DNA from: Clostridiales bacterium
Lineage (GTDB): Bacteria; Bacillota; Clostridia; Oscillospirales; Oscillospiraceae
NCBI GenBank assembly: GCA_018374635.1
Contig: JAHAEW010000063.1
Span: forward strand, 1-19,175
DNA: 19,175 bases
Direction: 5' to 3'
Position numbers and translations under genes: made by a program. Positions 8,091-14,688 of the stretch are shown here, one piece after another; positions within the stretch are counted from its first letter, which is position 1, and the number at the start of each line of letters is the position of its first letter. The notes below the pieces were generated by a model that saw nothing but the letters and a program-made list of their open reading frames with translations, did not search any database and was not told the DNA's origin.

Positions 8091-8121
8091 TTTGTCGGGA
8101 CTTCGCGCAGCTTCTGGATGC

Positions 8122-9327
8122 TTAGTGCTCCAGCAGCTTGGGGGACTGCTCCTTCACCAGAGCGTCGAACTCCTTGGAAGCGGCGGCCCGCTTGGCGTTC
8201 TCGGCGGACTGCTCCTCCACGAAGCTGGTGAGCGCGTGGGTGGGGCAGACGTCGGCGCACAGGCCGCAGGAGCGGCACAGGGTGCGGTCCAGCTTCATCT
8301 CGGGGAACTCCACCTTGCGGGCGTTGTAGCAGCAGACGGTCTCGCAGCGGCCGCACTTGGTGCACTTGCCCGGCTCGTAGTGGAAGCCCATGTCGGTGAT
8401 GTTCTCCGTGCTGGGGAAGTTGGGCAGGGCCACGCCCATGGCCTCCTGAATGGAGGAGAAGCCCAGCTGAGCCAGGCGCTCGGAGAGCTGATAGCACATC
8501 TTCTCCACATAATCCAGGCCCTTCAGGATGCCCACGGAGCAGATGCCCACAGCGTTGCAGCCGATCATCAGATACTCGATGGCGTCGTCGGCCTTCATCA
8601 CGCCGCCGGTGCCGTACAGGTTCTTGTAGCCGGGGATGTTGCGGGTGATCTGGCTGTTGATGCGCATGGAGATGGGCTTGATGGGCGCGCCGGTCATCCA
8701 GCCGTAGCCGTCGTTGCTCAGCATGACGGGGGCGCGCTTCTCCACGTCGATCATCAGGGTGGGACCGATGGAGTCGATGGCGCAGATGCCGTCGGCGCCG
8801 TGCTCATAGCACTTCTTGGCGGTGCCCGCCGCGTCGGGCCAGTTGCCGGAGAGCTTGCAGATCACGGGGATGTTCACGTGCGCCTTGGCGTAGTCCAGCA
8901 TGGGCAGCAGGGTGTCCTCCGTGTAGGAGACCAGCTCGATGATGTGCGCGCCGGCCTTCTCCACGTCCTCCACGATGGCCTGAGCCTCCATGGGGGTGTG
9001 GCCCACGGAGCCGATGACGACGGCGCCCGCCTTGACGGCCTCGGGGATCTCCTTCTCATACCACTGGAAGCGGTCGGAGTCGGCCCACTTCTCGCAGTTC
9101 AGAATGGCCTCGTTGTTGATCTTGGCCATGTGGTGGGCGGGGTTGATGGCGGCGCCCAGGCGGATTGTCTTGGTGACCACGGCGCCCACGCCGGCCTGAT
9201 GGGCGCGGATCATGCCCTCGGAGCCATAGGTGAGGGGGCCGGAGCCTACGATAAAGGGACTCTGGAGGTCATAACCACAGAACTTGACGCCAATGGAGGC
9301 GCCTTTCACCTTTTCCTTGTCAAACAT
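8122..9327 (-). CDS. PreA-like dihydroorotate dehydrogenase-fold flavoprotein with two 4Fe-4S clusters
   Basis: This 401-residue protein has an N-terminal FMN-binding TIM barrel of the dihydroorotate/dihydropyrimidine dehydrogenase type (about 10-310) with ICKLSG and YGTGGV plus GCNAVGICS segments. A C-terminal ferredoxin domain carries C322/325/328/332 and C351/354/357/361, two CxxCxxCxxxC motifs. It resembles PreA, the catalytic half of bacterial dihydropyrimidine dehydrogenase. However, the N-x-S-C-P active-site loop reads ELVSYTED, with Tyr135 where the catalytic Cys is expected. No PreT-like partner is in the window. The start at 9327 follows AGAGGAGAAA. It lies 26 bases after the Fe-S subunit gene, so it may exchange electrons with the molybdenum hydroxylases. 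A reductive step on a purine-derived ring, or an electron-transfer role, is possible; a standard dihydropyrimidine dehydrogenase is unlikely. Confidence 0.85.
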   Translation of the reverse strand: MFDKEKVKGASIGVKFCGYDLQSPFIVGSGPLTYGSEGMIRAHQAGVGAVVTKTIRLGAAINPAHHMAKINNEAILNCEKWADSDRFQWYEKEIPEAVKAGAVVIGSVGHTPMEAQAIVEDVEKAGAHIIELVSYTEDTLLPMLDYAKAHVNIPVICKLSGNWPDAAGTAKKCYEHGADGICAIDSIGPTLMIDVEKRAPVMLSNDGYGWMTGAPIKPISMRINSQITRNIPGYKNLYGTGGVMKADDAIEYLMIGCNAVGICSVGILKGLDYVEKMCYQLSERLAQLGFSSIQEAMGVALPNFPSTENITDMGFHYEPGKCTKCGRCETVCCYNARKVEFPEMKLDRTLCRSCGLCADVCPTHALTSFVEEQSAENAKRAAASKEFDALVKEQSPKLLEH

Positions 9328-9353
9328 CTATTTCTCCTCTTTTCTCCGTCAGA

Positions 9354-9830
9354 TTAGCCTTTCTGATACTCTTTGGCCGCGTCCTCAAAGGCCTCCACCA
9401 GCTGCTGGTAGCCGGTGCAGCGGCACAGGTTGCCGGCAATGGCCGTCTTGATCTCGTCGCGGGTGGGATTGGGCTTCTTGTCCAGCAGCGCCTTGGCGCT
9501 CATCAGAAAGCCGGGGGTGCAGAATCCGCACTGGAGGGCGTGGTGGTCCAGCACGGCCTGCTGCACCGGGTCCAGCTTGCCGTTCTTGGCCAGCCCCTCC
9601 ACGGTGGTGACATGCTTGCCCTCCACCGAGGCGGCCAGGACGATGCAGGAGTCCACTGCCTCCCCCTCCAGGATGACGGTACAGGCGCCGCACTCGCCCA
9701 CGCCGCAGCCTTCTTTGGTTCCGGTAAGGCCGGCCACGTCGCGGATGACGTCCAGCAGGCGGGCGTTCTCGTCGATCTCCAGGGAGACCGGCTCCTCATT
9801 GAGGATAAAATGTAAGGTGATCTTCTTCAT
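9354..9830 (-). CDS. Molybdenum hydroxylase 2Fe-2S subunit
   Basis: This 158-residue small subunit of the xanthine dehydrogenase family has both expected clusters. The plant-type N-terminal 2Fe-2S site uses C42, C47, C50 and C62 (GCGVGECGAC). The C-terminal site uses C101, C104, C136 and C138 (CGFC and CRC). It passes electrons from the molybdenum site to the FAD subunit. ATG codons occur at 9836 and 9830. The second is favoured because the GAGGGGGG ribosome binding site is seven bases from it and one base from the first. It follows the FAD subunit gene by 13 bases. It is the only such subunit in the window, although three catalytic subunits are present. Confidence 0.95.
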   Translation of the reverse strand: MKKITLHFILNEEPVSLEIDENARLLDVIRDVAGLTGTKEGCGVGECGACTVILEGEAVDSCIVLAASVEGKHVTTVEGLAKNGKLDPVQQAVLDHHALQCGFCTPGFLMSAKALLDKKPNPTRDEIKTAIAGNLCRCTGYQQLVEAFEDAAKEYQKG

Positions 9831-9843
9831 ATCCATACCCCCC

Positions 9844-10713
9844 TCAGTCCTCGGGCAGCCCGGCGGCACGGCACAGCGCGCGCTGGATGAGGGCCTCGAT
9901 GACAGGCTTCTTGTACTCGGTGGACCAGCGGATGCCGGTGCGGGCGATCATCTCCTCAGAGACGGCCTTGCCGGCCTCTTCAAAGAGGGCGGCGGAGGGA
10001 GCCTTGCCCACGATGAGGGCCTCGGCCTTCTCCACCCGGTCGGGGGTGGAGAACACGCAGCCGGGGGCGACGCGGGCGGCGGCGATGACGCCGTTTTCCA
10101 GCTTCAGGGCCACGGCGGCGTTCATGCGGGAGATGGCCAGGGCCTTGCGGCGGCCCAGCTTGATGAACGCGGTGGAGTAGTCGTCGATCCGGTCGATGAG
10201 GATGCTGGTGACCATCTCGTGGGGAGCCAGCTTGAGCTTGCCGGCCTTCTCCATGGCGTCCTTCACCATCACTTCCCGCTCCCCGTCCACGCTGACCACC
10301 GCAAGGCGGGCGTTCAGCGCCACAAAGGGAGAGAGGGTGTCGGCCGCGGGAGAGGCGTTGCAGATGTTGCCGCCCACGGTGCCCTTGTTGCGGATCTGGG
10401 TGGAACCCACGGTGGAGGAGGCGGTGGAGAGGAAGGGCACATGCTTGCGCAGGACCTCCGACTCGTTGACCTCGGTGTGGCTGGTCATGGCGCCGATGCG
10501 GATGGAGTCCTCACGGACCTTGATGCCGCGCAGCTCGGGCAGGGCCTGCACATCCATCAGGTATTCCACGTCCTTCAGGCGGGAGGAACCCTCCCGCAGC
10601 TGCACCATCAGATCGGTGCCGCCGGCGTAAGGTCTGACCTTCTCGCCGTATTCCTTCAGATAGCCCAGAGCTTCCTTCAGGGTCTGGGGCTTCAGATAAC
10701 TCAGCTTCTGCAT
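9844..10713 (-). CDS. Molybdenum hydroxylase FAD-binding subunit
   Basis: This 289-residue protein is the medium subunit of the xanthine dehydrogenase/carbon monoxide dehydrogenase family. The two FAD-binding signatures are clear: AGGTDLM at 30-36 and TVGGNICNASPAADT at 112-126. It takes electrons from the 2Fe-2S subunit and passes them to NAD or another acceptor. No third 4Fe-4S insertion, such as that of 4-hydroxybenzoyl-CoA reductase, is seen. The ribosome binding site AGGGGG overlaps the end region of the upstream large subunit, only ten bases away, which implies tight co-translation with copy 3. The order large-FAD-FeS makes copy 3 the most likely primary partner. Confidence 0.95.
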   Translation of the reverse strand: MQKLSYLKPQTLKEALGYLKEYGEKVRPYAGGTDLMVQLREGSSRLKDVEYLMDVQALPELRGIKVREDSIRIGAMTSHTEVNESEVLRKHVPFLSTASSTVGSTQIRNKGTVGGNICNASPAADTLSPFVALNARLAVVSVDGEREVMVKDAMEKAGKLKLAPHEMVTSILIDRIDDYSTAFIKLGRRKALAISRMNAAVALKLENGVIAAARVAPGCVFSTPDRVEKAEALIVGKAPSAALFEEAGKAVSEEMIARTGIRWSTEYKKPVIEALIQRALCRAAGLPED

Positions 10714-10723
10714 GGTATCCCCC

Positions 10724-13048
10724 TTATCTCAGCTTCTTGCCCAGCAGTACCCGCTCCAGGTTGGCGGGATTCTCACGGATGCGCTTTCCGGTGGCGTTGT
10801 AGATGGCGTTGGCGATGGCGGCGCCCACCACCTCGGTGGCCGGCTCGCCGATGCTCTTGGCGCCAAAGGTGCCGCGGGGGTCGTCACACTCGAAGATGTT
10901 CACGTCCATCTCGGGCATATCGGCCGCAGTGGGCACGATGTAGTTCTCAAAGTTCTGGTTGCGGACCTTGCCGTTGCTCACTTCCACCTCCTCGGTGGTG
11001 GCGTAGCCCTGGCCCATCAGAATGCCGCCGTAGATCTGACCCAGCACCAGCGCGGGGTTGACGGCGGTGCCCACGTCGTGGCTGGCGGTGACCTTCTGCA
11101 CATCCACATAGCCGGTCTCCATGTCCACTTCGATCTCAGCCACCACGCAGCCGTAGGCGTAGTTGGGGAAGGCGACGCCCTGTCCGGTGTGGTGATCCTG
11201 AATGCAGGCGGGGGGCATGAACCACTCATAGGCAGCCATCTGGCGGCCGGACCAAAGGGACGCGTTGCACACATCCTTGAAGGGGACCTTCACATCGGGC
11301 TTTTCAGTGGTGTGGAAGAAACCGCCCTCCAGCACGATCTGCTCGATGCCCGTCACATTCTCCTGGTCCTTGAAGAAGCCCAGGGCCAGGGCGTTGGCGC
11401 GCATGATCTCGTTGAGCTTGTAGCCCACCTTGCGGGTGGACTGGGAGCCCATCACGGTACCGCGGGAGGCCACGGTCATGCCGGAGTCGGCGATCGCCTG
11501 GGTGTCGGTGCCGTAGAAGCGGACGGCCTCGTAGGGCACGCCGATGGCCTCGGCGGCGATCTGGGCAAAGGCGGTCTTCAGTCCCTGGCCGTTCTCGGCA
11601 AGGCCGGTGTTGATGAGAACGGTGCCGTCCTCATTGGCGATGGCCATGGCGCCGGAGGCGTCGGGAGACTCGGCGCCCAGGCCGCAGCCGCGGTGGCCGA
11701 TGGCGATGCCGATGCCCTTGCGCTTCCTGGCGGCGGTCTGGTGCTTATACGCCTCGTGCTTGCGCTGGTAGTCGGTCTTTTCGGCGGTATAGTCCATGAC
11801 CTCCTGCATGTTCACGTGGTCCAGCACGGTTCCGGTGGCGTTGGTGGTGCCGTCCTTGAGGCAGTTGATGCGGCGGAACTCCAGGGGGTCCATGCCCAGC
11901 TCCTCGGCGATCTCCTCAATGAGCTGCTCCTGGCCCCAGATGAGCTGGGGAGAGCTGTAACCGCGCATGGCGCCGCCGTGGATATTGTTGGTGAACACGC
12001 CGTAGGTGTCGGTCTTGACGTTGGGGATGGTGTAAGCGCCGCAGCTGTGGATGCTGGCGCGGGAGTTCATGAACTGGGTCTGGTTGTTGTAGGCGCCGCA
12101 GTTGTCGATCTGGGTGCCCTCCCAGGCCACGATATGTCCGTCCTTCTTCACGCCAACCTTGTAGCGCAGCAGGAAGGGGTGGCGCTTGGCACTCTCCAGG
12201 AAGGATTCCTCCCGGGAGAAGGTCATCTTGACGGGGCGGCCCACCAGGCGGCACAGGTAGGCGCAGCGGGCGGCCAGCATGCCGACGCCCTCCTCCTTGC
12301 CGCCGAAGCTTCCGCCCAGGGTCTCCTGGAACACGCGCACGTCGTGCATGCCCACACCCAGGATGTCGGCCACATAGCGGCGGGTAAAGAAGGGGTTCTG
12401 GCTGGAGGAGTGGACGGTCATCACGCCGTCAGCGGGATTCTGGATGCAGACCACGGCCTCGGGCTCGATGTAGGAGTGCTCGATGTACTGAGTCTCGTAC
12501 TCCCGCTCGATGATGAGGTCGGCCTCAGCGAAGCCCTTCTCCACATCGCCCTTGCGGATGGGGTAGATGGACTCGGTAAATACATTGTCGGGATACCGCT
12601 CATGCACCGCGGGTGCGCCGGGCTTGATGGCGTCGCGGATGGTGTAGACGCCGGGCAGATCCTCATACTCCACCTCGATGGCCTTGAGGGCCTCGTCCAC
12701 CAGGGCCTTGGTCTCGGCACACACGATGGCCACCACGTCGCCGGCATATTTGACCTCTTTGGTCAGGTACATGTAGGGGGCGTTGCCCGCGCAGCTCCCG
12801 GGCTTGGGCATATCGTCCGCCGTCACCACCGCCAGCACGCCGGGGATGGCCTTGGCCTTCCCGGTATCGATCCGTGTCACCTTGGCGTGGGAGCGGCCGC
12901 TGCGCAGGCAGCCGCCGTATGCCATACCGACAAATTTCAGGTCCGCGGCGTAGTGCGCGCGTCCGGTCACCTTGTCGATGCCGTCGATACGGGGGACCGA
13001 GTGGTTGACAATTTTATAATTCTTCTTCAGCTCGCCTAACAGGGGCAT
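10724..13048 (-). CDS. Molybdenum hydroxylase large subunit, copy 3 (xanthine dehydrogenase family)
   Basis: This 774-residue molybdopterin-binding catalytic subunit has GGSFGGK, MRGYSSPQ, ENGQGL and C-terminal GAKSIGEPA with probable catalytic base E735. The position of the bovine Mo-contacting Gln is Ile here. The start at 13048 is preferred over the ATG at 13069 because AAGGTG lies at good distance from 13048 and the upstream ATG has none. The gene heads the large-FAD-FeS set, so it is the best candidate for a complete heterotrimeric xanthine dehydrogenase-like enzyme oxidising or reducing purines. Copies 1 and 2 may use the same electron-transfer subunits. Purine substrate is inferred from the ygeW/ygeY/ssnA neighbourhood; the sequence alone does not exclude nicotinate or another N-heterocycle. 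Confidence 0.94.
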   Translation of the reverse strand: MPLLGELKKNYKIVNHSVPRIDGIDKVTGRAHYAADLKFVGMAYGGCLRSGRSHAKVTRIDTGKAKAIPGVLAVVTADDMPKPGSCAGNAPYMYLTKEVKYAGDVVAIVCAETKALVDEALKAIEVEYEDLPGVYTIRDAIKPGAPAVHERYPDNVFTESIYPIRKGDVEKGFAEADLIIEREYETQYIEHSYIEPEAVVCIQNPADGVMTVHSSSQNPFFTRRYVADILGVGMHDVRVFQETLGGSFGGKEEGVGMLAARCAYLCRLVGRPVKMTFSREESFLESAKRHPFLLRYKVGVKKDGHIVAWEGTQIDNCGAYNNQTQFMNSRASIHSCGAYTIPNVKTDTYGVFTNNIHGGAMRGYSSPQLIWGQEQLIEEIAEELGMDPLEFRRINCLKDGTTNATGTVLDHVNMQEVMDYTAEKTDYQRKHEAYKHQTAARKRKGIGIAIGHRGCGLGAESPDASGAMAIANEDGTVLINTGLAENGQGLKTAFAQIAAEAIGVPYEAVRFYGTDTQAIADSGMTVASRGTVMGSQSTRKVGYKLNEIMRANALALGFFKDQENVTGIEQIVLEGGFFHTTEKPDVKVPFKDVCNASLWSGRQMAAYEWFMPPACIQDHHTGQGVAFPNYAYGCVVAEIEVDMETGYVDVQKVTASHDVGTAVNPALVLGQIYGGILMGQGYATTEEVEVSNGKVRNQNFENYIVPTAADMPEMDVNIFECDDPRGTFGAKSIGEPATEVVGAAIANAIYNATGKRIRENPANLERVLLGKKLR

Positions 13049-13079
13049 GAAATCACCTTCCTCTTGCATGGAAATCCCA

Positions 13080-13137
13080 TCCGGAACGGGACCTTTTCTC
13101 CAGTGTCAAACGTACAGCCGGGTCGAAAAGGTCCGGA
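13080..13137 (-). other. Intercistronic hairpin
   Basis: Within the 89-base gap between the SsnA-like gene and hydroxylase copy 3, GACCTTTT at 13090-13097 pairs with AAAAGGTC at 13126-13133. TCCG at 13080-13083 pairs with CGGA at 13134-13137, leaving a six-base bulge. The loop is 28 bases and no T tract follows, so this is not a standard terminator. It could stabilise or process the polycistronic message. A TTGACA in the loop has no -10 partner. Confidence 0.4.
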
Positions 13138-14454
13138 TTACTTGAACTTCCAGAACTCCGCACAGGCCTGACGCATGTCGGCGCGGGCCTTCTCAACGTC
13201 CAGCGCCGTGATGACGCCGTCCTTCTTGAGCTGCTTTCCGCTGACAAAGACGTTTTTCACGTCGGCGGGGTTCCGGTACAGGATCAGTTGGTCGTAAATA
13301 TTCTTTTCGTTGATGGGCGTGGGCGTATCGTTCATGCTGACCGTGATCACGTCCGCCAGCATTCCCGGGGCAATACACCCCGTATTTTCCATGCCGAGGG
13401 CTTTTGCCCCCATATCCGTGGCCATCTGGTAGACCTGCCGGGCGCCCATCGCCTGTGGGTCCTGCCGATGCGCCTTGTGGATAAGAAATGCGCCGCGCAT
13501 AACCTCGAAGAAATTATTGATGTAGCCGTCGGTGCCGATCCCAACCTTGACCCCTGCCTCCAGAAGCTCCGTGACCGGCGCGATCCCGCCGCCCACCTCG
13601 CAGTTGGACAGGGGCATGGTCACAGCACTGGCGCCGCAGCGTCCCAGGATGTCGATCTCCTCCTGGTTGACCTGCACCACCTGGGAGGCCAGGACATCGC
13701 CGTCCAGGCATCCCAGCTCATCATAGATGCAAACCGGCTGCCTGCCGTAGTGCTCCTGGGTCCAGTTGGGTTCAAACACGCTCTCAGAGAGGTGCATATG
13801 GAATTTGGAGCCCAGCTCCTTTGCCATGGCGCGGGCCTTCTGCACATATTCCTTGGAGCAGGTAAAGAGGGTATGGATGCTCATCGCGCCCTTTACCAGA
13901 GGATCGGCGGCATGATTCCGGATGAAATCCGCGTTCTCCTTCAGTCCAAGCTCTGCATTCTCGCTGCTCATCCGCTCGCAGGCCTCGAAGGTGAGGATGC
14001 CACGCAGACCGGCCTCACGGATGACCTGGGCCTCCCGCTCCAGCGCGCCCGGAATGGCATTGGGCGCCTCCAGAATATCAAAGAAGGTGGTCACGCCGCT
14101 GTCGATCATCTCGACACTGGCCCAGCGGGTGGTGATCTCCGCCAGCTCCGGAGTGATCCGGTTCTCGATGTAGGGCCACCAGAAGTCGTCCAGGAAGCTG
14201 GAGAACTCGGTCACCACCGCATCGGTGCTGATGCCGCGGGAGAATACATTATACATATGGTTGTGCCCGTTGATGAAACCGGGCAGGATGACCTGGTCGG
14301 TAGCCTCAATCACCGTATCCTGCGCCTGAGCGCTCAGGGTCTCGTTGGGCCCCACTTCTGCAATGAGACCGTCCCTGAGCTTGACGCCCCATCCGGTCTT
14401 GAGACCTTCCTTCAGGAGCACTGCTCCGCCACGGATGATAGTTGCCGCTTCCAT
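13138..14454 (-). CDS. ssnA: SsnA-like amidohydrolase with altered active site
   Basis: This 438-residue protein resembles E. coli SsnA in HNHMYNVFSRGI (HxH at 64-66), HMHLSES (H221, E224), the HYG segment, GTDG (D309) and the TPTP region. SsnA is a putative aminohydrolase of the selenium/purine island; its reaction is not settled. At the beta-6 position, where SsnA and relatives have the catalytic His in an AHxxxL motif, this protein has Gln258 (ASQVVQV). The following HCP/HN segment is TMPLSN. It may therefore use a different mechanism, bind rather than hydrolyse, or act in a complex. The start at 14454 follows AAGGG seven bases upstream; a longer open frame to 14571 overlaps a terminator hairpin and is rejected. 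It precedes hydroxylase copy 3. SsnA assignment is by motif comparison from memory and is moderately sure. Confidence 0.82.
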   Translation of the reverse strand: MEAATIIRGGAVLLKEGLKTGWGVKLRDGLIAEVGPNETLSAQAQDTVIEATDQVILPGFINGHNHMYNVFSRGISTDAVVTEFSSFLDDFWWPYIENRITPELAEITTRWASVEMIDSGVTTFFDILEAPNAIPGALEREAQVIREAGLRGILTFEACERMSSENAELGLKENADFIRNHAADPLVKGAMSIHTLFTCSKEYVQKARAMAKELGSKFHMHLSESVFEPNWTQEHYGRQPVCIYDELGCLDGDVLASQVVQVNQEEIDILGRCGASAVTMPLSNCEVGGGIAPVTELLEAGVKVGIGTDGYINNFFEVMRGAFLIHKAHRQDPQAMGARQVYQMATDMGAKALGMENTGCIAPGMLADVITVSMNDTPTPINEKNIYDQLILYRNPADVKNVFVSGKQLKKDGVITALDVEKARADMRQACAEFWKFK

Positions 14455-14498
14455 ACATACACCCTTCCCGGCAGTCCCGGCCCCGAAACGTGCTCCGT

Positions 14499-14518
14499 TC
14501 TCTGGTAAACTCTCTGGT
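14499..14518 (-). repeat. Short direct repeat in the leader of the SsnA-like gene
   Basis: The octamer TCTCTGGT (minus strand ACCAGAGA) occurs twice, at 14499-14506 and 14511-14518, with a 12-base pitch. It lies between the terminator after ygeW and the start of the SsnA-like gene. It could be a protein-binding site or part of an RNA fold with the nearby TCTGG. No promoter boxes were recognised here. Confidence 0.3.
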
Positions 14519-14534
14519 TTTCGCCAGACCGGTG

Positions 14535-14571
14535 AAAAAATGGCGACACATCTTGTCGCATGTGCCGCCAT
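14535..14571 (-). terminator. Intrinsic terminator after ygeW
   Basis: On the minus strand a 12-bp stem with one G-T wobble (ATGGCGGCACAT pairing with ATGTGTCGCCAT, 14560-14571 with 14540-14551) encloses an eight-base loop and ends in a run of six T. This should end or attenuate the ygeW transcript before the SsnA-like and hydroxylase genes. The inner GCGACA...TGTCGC dyad on the DNA could alternatively be an operator, but the T run favours a terminator. Confidence 0.75.
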
Positions 14572-14632
14572 GTTTCGTTTCAGCGCACAGGCGCCTGTTT
14601 TTGAGTTCCTGCATCGCAGGGGAATGTTCCCC

Positions 14633-14661
14633 CCGCCCGCCGGCGCCGGGCCGGCGGGCGG
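14633..14661 (-). other. GC-rich hairpin just downstream of ygeW
   Basis: A perfect 11-bp stem (CCGCCCGCCGG at 14633-14643 with 14651-14661) encloses a seven-base loop 27 bases past the ygeW stop. No T tract follows on the minus strand. It probably protects the 3' end of the ygeW message or acts with the terminator further downstream. Confidence 0.45.
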
Positions 14662-14688
14662 AGTGGGTCAGTTGTGATTTGCCGAGGC

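Noticed and set aside
8092..13039. Long plus-strand open frames opposite the PreA-like, Fe-S, FAD and copy 3 genes
   Set aside because: Same antisense composition; the minus-strand frames carry clear domains, ribosome binding sites and tight operon spacing.
13104..13109. TTGACA on the minus strand upstream of copy 3
   Set aside because: Spacing of 17 leads to TTCCGG, not a -10 box; the gene is likely co-transcribed with the SsnA-like gene.
13288..14508. Plus-strand open frame of about 400 codons opposite the SsnA-like gene
   Set aside because: Shadow of the amidohydrolase, with no recognised motifs or ribosome binding site support.
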